Shown: in pieces, positions 15,577-25,238 of the stretch
Layout: each line of letters starts with the position of its first letter
How positions within the stretch are numbered: position 1 is the stretch's first letter
NCBI GenBank assembly: GCA_023954715.1
Contig: JAGSHD010000005.1
Location: 1 to 64,000 of the forward strand
Source: Candidatus Cloacimonadota bacterium
Lineage (GTDB): Bacteria > Muiribacteriota > UBA6191
Direction of reading: 5' to 3'
DNA length: 64,000 nt
Notes under the pieces: model-generated
What the model saw: the letters and a program-made list of their open reading frames with translations, nothing else
Databases searched by the model: none
Told to the model about the DNA's origin: nothing
Program-made: the position numbers and the translations under genes

Positions 15577-16599
15577 TTAAATTATAACCTTTTTGGGTAA
15601 GTATTTTTCTTCTCGATTACCTTCAAACTTTGCCATATTTCGAATAGCAGTAGAAGATATATATGAATACTCCCGATCACACGGGATGAAGCAAACTTGA
15701 GGGCTGATATTTGCCATGTCCTCTATGAAACGAAGTTGGTTCATTTCATACTCTAGGTCATAACCATTTCTTAATCCTCTAACTATCGCTGTCTTTTTTG
15801 GCAAGCTTTGAACAAGGTCAGTTAAGTAGCCTTGATAAAATAAAACTTCTCTGTTTACTAGAATGTCTTCGAGCTCTTGGATGCGGGCAGTGACATCTCC
15901 ACTTCCTAAATCTTTGTCCGGGTTTACACCAACGGCTACAATTACCTTATCAAAAATATTTTCGGCCTTGTTTAAAATATTCATGTGACCACTATGAAAG
16001 GGGGCAAAGCTTCCGGGATAGATGGCTATACTTGGTTTTCTAAATCGTACATATTCGATTAATGTGATAATAGACGGGTTAGTTTTTACATAAGGCTCTA
16101 AAAATTGGATCCTGAGATCAGCATATTTTTTATAATCCATAAACTGAAACTCACTAGAAATTTTATGTTCCCATTGTAAAAGAGAGGAGAAGCCTTGTCT
16201 TAAAATTTGGGTATCATAATCACAAAATATCTTAGATAGTTTACAAGTAGATATATGAGAGTCTGTTTCTTGGATTATTCTAGCAATAGTATCTATGTCT
16301 TTGTGTTTTGAACTTTTAATACAGCGTTTAAAGAGCTCAACCGACATAGCTACATTGTCTCGCTTTCTAGGATGATAAATAACATCGTGAAACAAGGCAA
16401 CTGTAGAAAGTAGGTTTTTGTTATCTTTACTTAGATCGTCATTTGAGTTAATTTGGTCTAAAAGATCATATAGGTGCTCTAGGCTATGGTACTTTCGATA
16501 AGTTTGTCCCCATAACCCTAGAATCTTATAGAGGTCTTCTTCTTGTACCCCAAGTTGATTAATATAACTTAGAGGAAGAAGTTTTATACATTCTTGCAT
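15577..16599 (-). CDS. coaD: HD-domain phosphohydrolase fused to phosphopantetheine adenylyltransferase
   Basis: The C-terminal 150 residues are CoaD, which makes dephospho-CoA from 4'-phosphopantetheine and ATP. AIYPGSFAPFHSGHMNIL (about 192-209), RGLRNGYDLEYEMNQ and ISSTAIR are its signature motifs. The usual Asp in GSFDP is Ala here. The N-terminal 185 residues look like a metal-dependent HD phosphohydrolase: YHSLEH (38-42), LFHDVIYHP with His71-Asp72, and a later Asp near 128. Free CoaD is about 160 residues, so the protein is twice normal size. The fused HD half might hydrolyse a nucleotide or a CoA-path intermediate; that is inference. I give the symbol for the CoaD half. Confidence 0.85.
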   Translation of the reverse strand: MQECIKLLPLSYINQLGVQEEDLYKILGLWGQTYRKYHSLEHLYDLLDQINSNDDLSKDNKNLLSTVALFHDVIYHPRKRDNVAMSVELFKRCIKSSKHKDIDTIARIIQETDSHISTCKLSKIFCDYDTQILRQGFSSLLQWEHKISSEFQFMDYKKYADLRIQFLEPYVKTNPSIITLIEYVRFRKPSIAIYPGSFAPFHSGHMNILNKAENIFDKVIVAVGVNPDKDLGSGDVTARIQELEDILVNREVLFYQGYLTDLVQSLPKKTAIVRGLRNGYDLEYEMNQLRFIEDMANISPQVCFIPCDREYSYISSTAIRNMAKFEGNREEKYLPKKVII

Positions 16600-16766
16600 A
16601 AATAGAATCCTTTTTGGATATTGAGTTGAGTAAGGTCTTTTCGATTAGTATATACTATCTTGATCAAAGTATTCTTATAATTTTTACACATCTGGAGTTA
16701 TACTTTGAAAAACTAAACAACAGTATTAGTCTAAATCAAAAACTAGATTTAATAAAGGGACTCTTC

Positions 16767-17612
16767 ATGAATAATCAAGCGAACTTCATAAAACTTTGTG
16801 ATCTTTATTATCAATCACAAGAGAGCTCTATATTATTAGATGAGAATGAAGTACTTTTTTTAAATGAAGAGCAAGTTATTTTATATAAAGGTAGTTTGAT
16901 TATTTCTCATGATAAACAGATTCAAGATGATATTATTTGTGAGTTAGAACAAAAAAAATTCCTAAAAATAATAAGTAATGTTAGTAGCTATTATGTTTTA
17001 GAGCTGAACTTTTTGAAGCGAAGCAAGATTTCACAGACCTATTACACTAATTATTTAGTTGAAAACTTTGACACAAAAGTTATAGATAATGAACTTTATA
17101 TAAAGCAATTCAAAATTATAATTGATATACAACGAGATAGTAGCACATTGACTATTGTAGCTAAGGATAAAGTGCAAAAAAGACAAATTGATTTGCCAAG
17201 AAAAATGACCTTTCTAATTCTTCAAACAGATAAATCTTATCACTATGAACAATCCTTGAAGCAATGGATTTTACTTCAAATGAAAGACTTTAAAGATTGT
17301 GATCGTGGTGAAAACTTAAGCCAAGTTGAGTTATTAGCAGCTATTTTGCAAGATTTAGGCAATTTAGATGTACAAGTTAACCAAGACTTAGACTCTAATC
17401 ATCAAAAAAGTGAAAATATCCAACTGGATATAAATCGAGAAAATCAATTATTAATCCAATATTTAGATGAGATTAGGAGCATACAGTTACCTCAAAACTT
17501 GTTTTTAATCAACGAAAACGCCAAAAATATAAGTGCTTTGGTTTGCTTGACTAGTGTTGCATATGATGACTTGATTTATTGTACTAGGAAAAAAGAGTTA
17601 CCAAATCATTGA
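16767..17612 (+). CDS. Hypothetical protein
   Basis: About 281 residues, starting MNNQANFIKLCDLYYQSQ, with AAAGGGA six bases upstream of the ATG. A longer frame from a TTG at 16614 has no ribosome site and runs through the promoter region shared with the HD-CoaD gene. The product looks soluble, rich in Asp, Gln, Lys and Ile, with beta-prone N-terminal and helical C-terminal halves. No domain is recognisable. It is divergent from the HD-CoaD gene and stands next to a transposase remnant. Confidence 0.5.
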   Translation: MNNQANFIKLCDLYYQSQESSILLDENEVLFLNEEQVILYKGSLIISHDKQIQDDIICELEQKKFLKIISNVSSYYVLELNFLKRSKISQTYYTNYLVENFDTKVIDNELYIKQFKIIIDIQRDSSTLTIVAKDKVQKRQIDLPRKMTFLILQTDKSYHYEQSLKQWILLQMKDFKDCDRGENLSQVELLAAILQDLGNLDVQVNQDLDSNHQKSENIQLDINRENQLLIQYLDEIRSIQLPQNLFLINENAKNISALVCLTSVAYDDLIYCTRKKELPNH

Positions 17613-18196
17613 GAAAGTTATATTTGTTCTGTAAAAGTAAAGGATCAACTTTTTCCAACTTCTTAAATCAGTCATTTACCTTTGTCTAAAATTTTATACA
17701 TGCTCTAATTGTTTTCCAATCTTCGGATATTTCCATTGCTCTTGCTGAAACTAATTGTTGAAGAGAGCTTGTATTGGGGACCAGCGTAGCTACTTTTATT
17801 CTTCTTTTAAACTTTTTGTTAGCTATTTTAGCTAAGTTATTCGTTATAACATCTCGTTTGCAAATATTTTGCTAGAAGAACTTGTTATACCCTTGCAGAC
17901 TTCCTTTATTATGAGACACCTTAGCGCAGTGAAACATAGCATTCTCTTGAACATGAAAAAAAGGCCACAAATAAATTTGTAGCAAACAATCGCTACTTTA
18001 ACAGTATGTTTTCATCACATATTTTCCAAATGATTTTATTTGTATTTTTGATTAAACTTATCCTCCTAAAGATTGATTACAAGGCTTTTTTTTGGTTATG
18101 ATTATAGAGCTACACCCACACTCAATTAGCGCAAAAAAGCCAAACCTGTAAGTAAATACTCGCAATGTTATTAATTGAGTTAACTTTAGGATTTTT
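17613..18196. other. 584-bp region without an intact gene
   Basis: It holds the decayed IS256-type transposase (17686-17980). The remaining 210 bp before the chemoreceptor gene show no frame, no clear promoter and no repeat I could define. Confidence 0.55.
17686..17980 (-). pseudogene. Decayed IS256/mutator-family transposase C-terminus
   Basis: Read on the minus strand, the region encodes RDVITNNLAKIANKKFKRR followed by IKVATLVPNTSSLQQLVSA and RAMEISEDW. This lines up with the conserved C-terminal end of IS256-type transposases (TxNxIExLNKEIRRRTxVxxxFPNxxSxLRLVxAxLMExxEEW). An in-frame TAG interrupts it about 23 codons after the ATG at 17937, and the frame ends at 17686. The N-terminal catalytic region is missing and no terminal repeats were found, so it is a dead insertion-sequence scar. 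Confidence 0.7.
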
Positions 18197-21100
18197 ATGA
18201 AATTATCTAGTAAACTCAGCATATCTCATTTGATAATGGGCTTGTTTCCACTAATGATTTTTGGAATTGTTTTCTATTTTTTAGTTAATACAACTTTAAA
18301 AACAAATACATTCTCTGAGTTAAATGCTAGAAATGACATAAAAAAAGAGCAGGTCGAAGGCTATTTTCAGCAGAAATCAGATGATTTAGAAAACCTCTCT
18401 AACACAGTATCAATTTTAAGAAGTGAAGCGTTTTCTAAGCTACATGCTATCGCAAAAATCAAACAGTCCGCGATAAATCGGTATTTTACAACAATTCAAA
18501 ATCAAATCGTTACTCTCGCTGAAAATACTATGATCATTGAAGCGATTCAACATTTCTCTAGTGAGTTTAATAATTTTCATAATATTGAGTCAAGTACCGA
18601 AAACATAGGTATACAAAAGGATAAACTTTTACAATACTATAAAAATGAGTTTTCAAAGAAGTACTTCGAAAAAAATCAAAAACAAATGGATATGTCATCT
18701 ATTGTTGAGAGTTTAGATGAAAATACTGTTTCAATACAAAGTGCATACATTAGTGAAAATCGTAATTCTTTGGGTAATAAACATTTGTTAGATTTTCAAA
18801 GCGATGGCTCAGCTTACTCTTCTTTCCATAAAAAATATCACCCTGCTATCAGGTTATTTTTAGAGAAGTTTGAGTATTACGATATTTTTTTAGTAGACAA
18901 AGACAGTGGAAAGGTCGTTTATTCAGTGTTTAAAGAATTAGACTTTGGAACCTCTTTATTGACGGGCCCTTATGCAAATACTAACTTTGCTGAAGCATTC
19001 AAAAAAGCGAATACAATGAAAAAAGGTGAGTTTGCATTGGTAGATTACAAAAGATATCTACCCTCTTATGAAGATGCAGCTTCTTTTATAGCTACGCCAG
19101 TTTTTGACGGAGAAACTAGAGTAGGTGTTATGGTATTTCAAATGCCAATCGATCGCTTGAACAAAATTATGTCTGAAAGAGATGGTTTAGGAAAATCAGG
19201 TGAAACCTACTTAGTTGGAAATGATTATTTGATGAGATCGGACTCCTATTTAGACCCTGTTCATCATACTGTTCGAGCATCCTTTAAAAACCCAAAGAAA
19301 GGTTTAGCCAAGACAGTATCAGTAAACGAAGCACTAGATGGTAATACAGGTAGTAAAATTGTTTTGGATTATAACCAAAACTTAGTTTTATCTTCTTATG
19401 TTCCCATTGAATTAGGCGATTTTCGCTGGGCTTTAATTGCAGAAGTAGATATGAGTGAAGCTTTTGCTCCGAGTTTTGTTGGAGAGCGCCGAGTTATGAC
19501 AAAAGACTGGAACAACGACTTCTTTGGCAAGTTTATTGAAAAAGTGGGGTATTACGACCTATTTTTGATTGATCCATCAGGATATTGCTTTTATTCTGTA
19601 ACAAAAGAAGCAGATTACCAAACAAACTTACTTTCTGGCCCTTATAAGGACTCAGGCTTAGGTAAATTGGTTAAAAAACTAATATCTAATGAGTCAGGCC
19701 AAGCTTTTGTAGATTTTTCTCCCTATGCACCAAGTAATAATGCTCCAGCATCCTTTATCGGTACAGCTATTAAAAACCATGGTAAAACCGAGCTGATTTT
19801 AGCCCTGCAACTATCATCAAGTACCCTAAACGATTTGGTGCAAAGAGGCTCAGATGAAGCCAACAAAACAGAATCTTATTTGATAGGTTTAGATGGTTTA
19901 CTTAGGTCAAACTCCTTTTTGGATAAAAGTCTTACTTTAGAAAAATCATTTAAAGAATCAATTAAACTTGACTCTCAAGCTTTTTTATCGGCAATAGGAA
20001 GTGACTCAGCAAAATTTGAAGCTCAAGATGTACAGATCATTCAAAGTTATAGAGGCGAATCGGTTTTATCTTCATGGAAACGAGTGAATGTGTTTGATAG
20101 TTCATGGATTTTGGTAACTGAGAAAGATGAAACTATAGCTTTATCTTTGATCAATTCAATCAGAGAGGACTTGATTTTTGTGATTGTCGGCTTGTTGTTA
20201 ATTATTGGTTTCATTTTATTGACCATCAAAAAGGGTGTTCATTCTAAAATTATTGGCCCAATAACAAAAACAGTAGAATTTGCTCAGAAGTTAACGAAAG
20301 GCGATATTAAAGCAAGAATTGATTTAAGTCATATATCGTCTAAAGATCGGGATGAACTTTATGATATGTCTAAGTCATTAAATGATTTTGCCCATACATT
20401 AGAACAAAGAGCTGAATTGGCAATGTTAGTTGCAGAGGGTGATTTGACTCAAAATTTTCGAATTTTATCTGACAGGGATATTTTAGGCTTGTCACTCAAT
20501 ACCATGGATAATAATCTAAAAACTGTGATAGGTAGTATAAAAGAAGTGTCAAATACTGTAACCATTAGTTCGAAAGAATTGTCCTTTTCTACATCATCAT
20601 TGTCAGAAGGAAGTTCTAAGCAAGCAGCATCACTAGAAGAAATCTCTTCAAGTATTGGAGAAGTAGCAGCTCAATCAAAGCAAAACTCAAACGATGCTAC
20701 AGGGGCTTCTGATCTTGTTGAAAACACCAAACAAAATGTCCAAAAAAGTAGTGATGAAATGAAAAAGCTTTTAAGTGCGATGCATGATATTAGCGAAGCT
20801 GGTTCTAGTATTGAAAAAATAAATAAAACCATTGATGATATAGCCTTTCAAACCAATCTATTAGCTCTAAATGCAGCTATAGAAGCAGCAAGAGCAGGAG
20901 TTCATGGCAAAGGCTTTGCTGTAGTAGCAGAAGAGGTAAGAACTCTAGCTTCACGATCAATAAAGGCTTCACAAGAGACCTCAATGCTAATTGAAAGCTC
21001 TGCTAACAAAATTCAAACAGGATTGTTTTTTGCCGAGCAAACCTATACTAACTTAGACCAAATTGTCACGGATATGGACCAAGTAGATCTTTATGTTGGC

Positions 21101-21337
21101 AATATAGCTACAAGTAGCAAACAGCAGGCTTTAGCAATATCTGAAATCAATATAGGATTAGACGAAGTGGCTTCTGTGTCTCAATCAACAGCATCATTTG
21201 TTGAACAAACATCGTCCTCCTCCGAAGAGTTAGCTTTTCAAGCTCGACAGATGGATTCGTTTGTTGAAAAATTTACTTTGTTAGACAAGTCCTCAGAATT
21301 GAGTTTTGAGCAACCACTGCTACTAGACGAACCTTAG
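18197..21337 (+). CDS. Methyl-accepting chemotaxis protein with duplicated sensor
   Basis: The protein has 1046 residues. A membrane segment (about 12-33) leads to a large periplasmic region of about 620 residues, then a second membrane segment (about 655-677, [17 protein letters not shown]), a HAMP domain and the cytoplasmic signalling domain. The hairpin tip there includes [19 protein letters not shown] and [20 protein letters not shown]. The sensor contains two related halves: [20 protein letters not shown] ... [20 protein letters not shown] and [19 protein letters not shown] ... [19 protein letters not shown]. That points to an internal duplication, probably of dCache-type modules. The Shine-Dalgarno site is weak. 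No che genes are nearby, so the ligand is unknown. Confidence 0.92.
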   Translation: MKLSSKLSISHLIMGLFPLMIFGIVFYFLVNTTLKTNTFSELNARNDIKKEQVEGYFQQKSDDLENLSNTVSILRSEAFSKLHAIAKIKQSAINRYFTTIQNQIVTLAENTMIIEAIQHFSSEFNNFHNIESSTENIGIQKDKLLQYYKNEFSKKYFEKNQKQMDMSSIVESLDENTVSIQSAYISENRNSLGNKHLLDFQSDGSAYSSFHKKYHPAIRLFLEKFEYYDIFLVDKDSGKVVYSVFKELDFGTSLLTGPYANTNFAEAFKKANTMKKGEFALVDYKRYLPSYEDAASFIATPVFDGETRVGVMVFQMPIDRLNKIMSERDGLGKSGETYLVGNDYLMRSDSYLDPVHHTVRASFKNPKKGLAKTVSVNEALDGNTGSKIVLDYNQNLVLSSYVPIELGDFRWALIAEVDMSEAFAPSFVGERRVMTKDWNNDFFGKFIEKVGYYDLFLIDPSGYCFYSVTKEADYQTNLLSGPYKDSGLGKLVKKLISNESGQAFVDFSPYAPSNNAPASFIGTAIKNHGKTELILALQLSSSTLNDLVQRGSDEANKTESYLIGLDGLLRSNSFLDKSLTLEKSFKESIKLDSQAFLSAIGSDSAKFEAQDVQIIQSYRGESVLSSWKRVNVFDSSWILVTEKDETIALSLINSIREDLIFVIVGLLLIIGFILLTIKKGVHSKIIGPITKTVEFAQKLTKGDIKARIDLSHISSKDRDELYDMSKSLNDFAHTLEQRAELAMLVAEGDLTQNFRILSDRDILGLSLNTMDNNLKTVIGSIKEVSNTVTISSKELSFSTSSLSEGSSKQAASLEEISSSIGEVAAQSKQNSNDATGASDLVENTKQNVQKSSDEMKKLLSAMHDISEAGSSIEKINKTIDDIAFQTNLLALNAAIEAARAGVHGKGFAVVAEEVRTLASRSIKASQETSMLIESSANKIQTGLFFAEQTYTNLDQIVTDMDQVDLYVGNIATSSKQQALAISEINIGLDEVASVSQSTASFVEQTSSSSEELAFQARQMDSFVEKFTLLDKSSELSFEQPLLLDEP

Positions 21338-21588
21338 ATTCAGTTTGTACTCTTTTGTATAATTGAAAGTCATAGTTTTACGCGTAGATAATAATACTCT
21401 TGTGAGAAAAATAGACTCACTGTATATCTTCGCATCTAAATTTATTATGTCTTTTCTTTGTCATTTAAGTCGAATCATGTAAAATGTATTCGAAAAAATA
21501 ATTGATAACAAATTTATACAATCAATGTATGGCTACTATCGAATAAGTTAGAATAGAGTCCTACATTGACATATTTCAAGGAGAATAA

Positions 21589-22914
21589 ATGTCTGTATTT
21601 AAAGCATATGATATTCGTGGGGTTTATGGTAGTGGGTTAGATGATGAGTTAGCTTACAAGGTTGGTTACTTCTTACCACAACTTTTAAATTCGGATCATG
21701 TTTTGATTGGTAGAGATGCTAGAGAGTCTAGTCCATCACTATTTGAAAATATGTGTAAGGGCGTAATGGATGCTGGCTGTGATGTTTGGGATATTGGTGT
21801 TTGTACTACACCAACAGTGTATTATGCAGGGCCTAAATTAGATGCTAAAGCAAGTTTGATGATCACTGCTTCTCACAATCCAAAAGAATATAATGGTTTT
21901 AAAATCTCTAGAGAAGACGCTAAACCAGTTGGACAAGATACTGGGTTAAAAGACCTAGAAAAACTATGTGAAGGCGAAGTTAAAGTAGCAGACCAACGTG
22001 GTAAAGTTATCAAACATGATATTCGAGCAGGATATATTGATTTTGTAAATCGTTGGAAAACAGATTTATCTGGTCTAAAAATTGTCTTTGATCCATCAAA
22101 CGGCATGGAAGGTGTTTACTTAGAAGACTTGTTTAACGAATGTGGCGCAGATGTCACTTATATTAACTTAGAGGTAGACTGTACATTTCCAAACCACGAA
22201 GCAAATCCTCTTGTTTTAGAAAACGTAGTTCAGTTGCAAGACAAAGTTAAAGAGCTAGGTGCTGATGTTGGAGTAATGTTTGATGGTGATGCAGATCGTG
22301 TAGCATTCGTTGATGAAAAAGGACAATACATCTTTCCTGATATTGCTCTTGGTTTAATGGCTCAGTCTCAACTAGAGATAGATAAAGCTACTGTCATTTA
22401 TGATGTTCGTACCTCAAAAGCAGTGATCGAAGAAATCGAAAAACATGGTGGTACACCAGAAATGTGTAAAGTAGGTCACGTATTTGCTAAGGCACTTCTA
22501 AGAGAACGAAATGGTATCTTAGGTGGAGAGTTAGCTGGTCATTATTACTTTAGAGATAACAACTATTGTGACTCTGGTATTATTGGAGCATTTGTTGTTC
22601 TTGGAATGATAGCTAAGAGTGAGAGACCATTATCCGCTATGATCGCTGATATTCAAAAGTATGCATACTCTGGTGAAATTAACTTTAAAGCAGAAAACAA
22701 AGATGAGTTAATGACTATTGTTCGAAGTAAATTTGATGGTGGTGAATTTAATGATTTAGATGGTATTCGAGTAGATTATGAAGATTGGTGGTACAATATT
22801 CGTAAATCTAATACAGAGCCATACCTAAGACTGGTTATTGAAGCAAATAACCAAGCAATTTTAGATGAAAAAGTAAGTGCTGTATCTGAATTGATTCAAA
22901 GCAATATAAAATAA
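21589..22914 (+). CDS. manB: Phosphomannomutase/phosphoglucomutase
   Basis: This enzyme interconverts hexose 6-phosphate and 1-phosphate, feeding GDP-mannose or glucose-1-phosphate into surface polysaccharides. The 441 residues show the catalytic phosphoserine loop TASHNPKEYNGFK (Ser95), the metal loop FDGDADRVAF, and GGELAGHYYFR and RKSNTEPYLRL for sugar and phosphate binding. An AAGGAG site precedes the ATG. It could equally be called AlgC-like, and substrate preference cannot be read off. It probably serves the polysaccharide locus that starts 8 kb downstream. A terminator at 22944-22979 separates it from the next gene. Confidence 0.95.
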   Translation: MSVFKAYDIRGVYGSGLDDELAYKVGYFLPQLLNSDHVLIGRDARESSPSLFENMCKGVMDAGCDVWDIGVCTTPTVYYAGPKLDAKASLMITASHNPKEYNGFKISREDAKPVGQDTGLKDLEKLCEGEVKVADQRGKVIKHDIRAGYIDFVNRWKTDLSGLKIVFDPSNGMEGVYLEDLFNECGADVTYINLEVDCTFPNHEANPLVLENVVQLQDKVKELGADVGVMFDGDADRVAFVDEKGQYIFPDIALGLMAQSQLEIDKATVIYDVRTSKAVIEEIEKHGGTPEMCKVGHVFAKALLRERNGILGGELAGHYYFRDNNYCDSGIIGAFVVLGMIAKSERPLSAMIADIQKYAYSGEINFKAENKDELMTIVRSKFDGGEFNDLDGIRVDYEDWWYNIRKSNTEPYLRLVIEANNQAILDEKVSAVSELIQSNIK

Positions 22915-22943
22915 GTTACTAGAAAACTTATTTGATTAATACT

Positions 22944-22979
22944 TAAAAGCCATACTTAAATATTTAAGTGTGGCTTTTT
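22944..22979 (+). terminator. Terminator after the phosphomannomutase gene
   Basis: AAAAGCCATACTTAA pairs with TTAAGTGTGGCTTTT (one G-T pair), and T residues follow. It lies about 30 bp after the stop. Confidence 0.85.
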
Positions 22980-22995
22980 ATATAAAGAAGTAATT

Positions 22996-23925
22996 ATGAA
23001 AAAAATTCTGATGTTTGATATGGAAAATCCTCTAGCACGTCACATGGCTCGCTATTTTTTAGATAGAGAGGTCGAGGTATTAGGCGTGGGTACAAATGAA
23101 AAGGTTTTAGGGAGCTTAAAGTCTTGTGAAGGTTTTTCATTTAAGAAGTTTGATTTGAGTAAGTCTGACTTTTTACGTTCTTATTTATATGGAATTGATA
23201 GTATTTTTATAATTGACTCTAGCCCTTTAATTCTAGAAAAACTAGATCATTTATATCAGTGCTTGATTCATTTAAAATCAAGAGTTCCACAAGTACTTCT
23301 TTTATCTAGCTATAGTGTTTTTGGTGAGCCTCTTCAAGAGAGCTACTTAGAGGATGATTTACCAAAGCCTGACACTGAAGAAGCAAAAACCCTAAGAGGT
23401 GCTGAGATAATCATAGAAAATTATACTCGTCATCTTGAGACAAAAGGGGCTGTACTAAGGGTTCCAAAGATGCTCTCTAGAAAGAGTGATGAAAATGAAT
23501 TTATAGAGCTGTTTAAACACTTGTCTAAAAACACTCGTTTTATCATCGAAAACAAGGAGAACTTTTCTTTACAATGGATTAGTAAAGAAAGATTGAGCGA
23601 TGTGTGTTTTAAGATTTTTTCAAGTAGCTGGAATGATTTTGAATTTTTTCATGCATGTGACTATGAAAATGAAATTGAAGAAGGGTTTTTAGAGTTAAGT
23701 GAACATTTTCGATCTAAGTCTAAGATTATTCAGGCAACAAAAACAGAAATGATTTTATCTGGAATAATGAAATTATCCTCTTTCTTAGAAGAACAATTAG
23801 AAGATTATGTAAGAGAAACTAAGAGCTTGTCATTTTTAAAAGTACCTAGATTAAACTGTGACAAAACAGAGAGCTATTTTGAATTTTCAGATTTTACCTG
23901 GCAAGAAAATATAAGTAAAAAGTAG
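22996..23925 (+). CDS. SDR/NAD-epimerase-like protein with altered cofactor loop
   Basis: The 309 residues have an extended SDR shape: a Rossmann start (KKILMFDMENPLARHMARYF), IDSIFIIDSS and LLLSSYSVFGE in the places of the usual strand ends. The GxxGxxG loop is replaced by MENPLAR, and no clear YxxxK is visible (YTRHLETKG is the nearest). Cofactor binding or catalysis may therefore be lost. It may be a regulatory or scaffold SDR. It follows manB across a terminator. Confidence 0.55.
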   Translation: MKKILMFDMENPLARHMARYFLDREVEVLGVGTNEKVLGSLKSCEGFSFKKFDLSKSDFLRSYLYGIDSIFIIDSSPLILEKLDHLYQCLIHLKSRVPQVLLLSSYSVFGEPLQESYLEDDLPKPDTEEAKTLRGAEIIIENYTRHLETKGAVLRVPKMLSRKSDENEFIELFKHLSKNTRFIIENKENFSLQWISKERLSDVCFKIFSSSWNDFEFFHACDYENEIEEGFLELSEHFRSKSKIIQATKTEMILSGIMKLSSFLEEQLEDYVRETKSLSFLKVPRLNCDKTESYFEFSDFTWQENISKK

Positions 23926-23930
23926 AATAC

Positions 23931-23990
23931 TTGTTCATGTGGTCTCTTCGAAGATTATTGAGGGCTATACAAGCTTTTCTTGGATTATTC
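23931..23990 (+). repeat. Possible third, diverged copy of the dispersed repeat
   Basis: TGTGGTCTCTTCGAAGAT and CTATACAAGCTTTTC resemble the blocks GGTGGTCTCTTTGATGAA and ATATACAGGTCTTTC of copy A. Its right part does not match. It lies between two convergent genes and just overlaps the end of the minus-strand one. Low identity makes this tentative. Confidence 0.35.
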
Positions 23991-25229
23991 TGCGCTTAAC
24001 TCTGAGATCGGATCAATAGGTACGGCATCTAGGTTCATGGTTTCTAAAATGCGACCAAAAAGTCTTTTACGTACCTCAACGAGTTGACTTTCTTTATAGA
24101 TTTGATGGGACGCACTGCCTTCTTGATTTTCTTCAAAGGATATTTTGTCCATGAGTTGTATTTCAAATGGAAAGAAAAACTCGATGCGTTTTTGAGTAGT
24201 TGACATGATATTTTGGATTTCATGTAATACCGAAATAGGGGCATTCATGGCTTTTACATTATTAAAAAGCTCCATTAACTTAGTATAATTCGGATTGATA
24301 AATTTTACTAAATGCCTACAAGTAAACTGTACAGATCGATAAGATTTTAAAGTAAAAGGATTGTCTGACACATTATTACTTAAAAACTCTTCTCTTTGTA
24401 ACTCTACATTCATAGCTTTTTCAAAACCATCATCATCTAAAATTCCACGACTATAGCTACGTCGAAGTTTTTGAATATGCTTTTGACATTTATCTAAGTT
24501 TAAAAGCGTATTTCGAGATCGGTTTGCTGCGATATTGGCAAATGTAAAAATCTTACTTGAGGACAAGTATTGAAATACGATGAGGGTATCGATGAGTGAC
24601 TCTGTTACGATACGTACACCAATATGATCATATATTTGAGTCGCTGTATTTTCAGCTTTGTGTAGCAGCTTGATTAACTTGGACTCAAAGTTCTTTTCTC
24701 TTTTCACTTCAAAAAAGTGTAAGGGGATTAATTGCTCGTTATCTTTACCAAAATAAAATTTGTCGTTTTCATCTACTCGAATATGACCATTAAATCGATC
24801 AAATACTTGTGATCTAGCTTCTTGAAAGAAGTGACTTAATGAGTCAGATTCAAGGTGGAGAATAGAATGGATTACTTTTAACATGGCACAAGACCATAAG
24901 TGATTTTGCCTGTTTCTTGTTCGGGGGTTAGTCCAATACAAAATCTGTCGTAAGTCTCTATTATTTTTGACTTCGGCAGGAATTACCAATTGTCCTTTAT
25001 AAGGAGTGAGTAAAACATTTTCTACGAAAGTAATAGCTCTTTCATAGGCATCGATTAACTTTGCTCGATCAAAATCGTTCTCCCAAGAAAATCCATAGTA
25101 TTTTAAAGTGAGTTCAGCGTCAGCGATAGACTTTACCATCATATAACGAGTGTCAACTACAGAGTTGCCCGAAAAAGCATCATGAAAGAGACTCCATGGA
25201 AAGCGATATTTTTGTGATATGTCAGACAT
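23985..25229 (-). CDS. RelA/SpoT-like nucleotidyltransferase-fold protein
   Basis: A 414-residue protein whose middle and end look like a (p)ppGpp-synthetase fold: a Lys-rich segment FESKLIKLLHKA (181-192), YDHIGVRIVTE with Asp201 where RelA has its metal Asp, a YRSVQF segment (297-302) in the place of the GYQSLH motif, and FPFEIQLMD with Glu356 where EIQIRT sits. The N-terminal 170 residues, starting PWSLFHDAFSG, are not related to the usual HD hydrolase domain. It resembles a conserved family of myxobacteria and Bdellovibrio, which I recall only loosely. Whether it makes an alarmone is unknown. It lies nine bases after the TolC-like gene, so they form one unit. Confidence 0.6.
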   Translation of the reverse strand: MSDISQKYRFPWSLFHDAFSGNSVVDTRYMMVKSIADAELTLKYYGFSWENDFDRAKLIDAYERAITFVENVLLTPYKGQLVIPAEVKNNRDLRQILYWTNPRTRNRQNHLWSCAMLKVIHSILHLESDSLSHFFQEARSQVFDRFNGHIRVDENDKFYFGKDNEQLIPLHFFEVKREKNFESKLIKLLHKAENTATQIYDHIGVRIVTESLIDTLIVFQYLSSSKIFTFANIAANRSRNTLLNLDKCQKHIQKLRRSYSRGILDDDGFEKAMNVELQREEFLSNNVSDNPFTLKSYRSVQFTCRHLVKFINPNYTKLMELFNNVKAMNAPISVLHEIQNIMSTTQKRIEFFFPFEIQLMDKISFEENQEGSASHQIYKESQLVEVRKRLFGRILETMNLDAVPIDPISELSAE

Positions 25230-25238
25230 TAAATCCTA

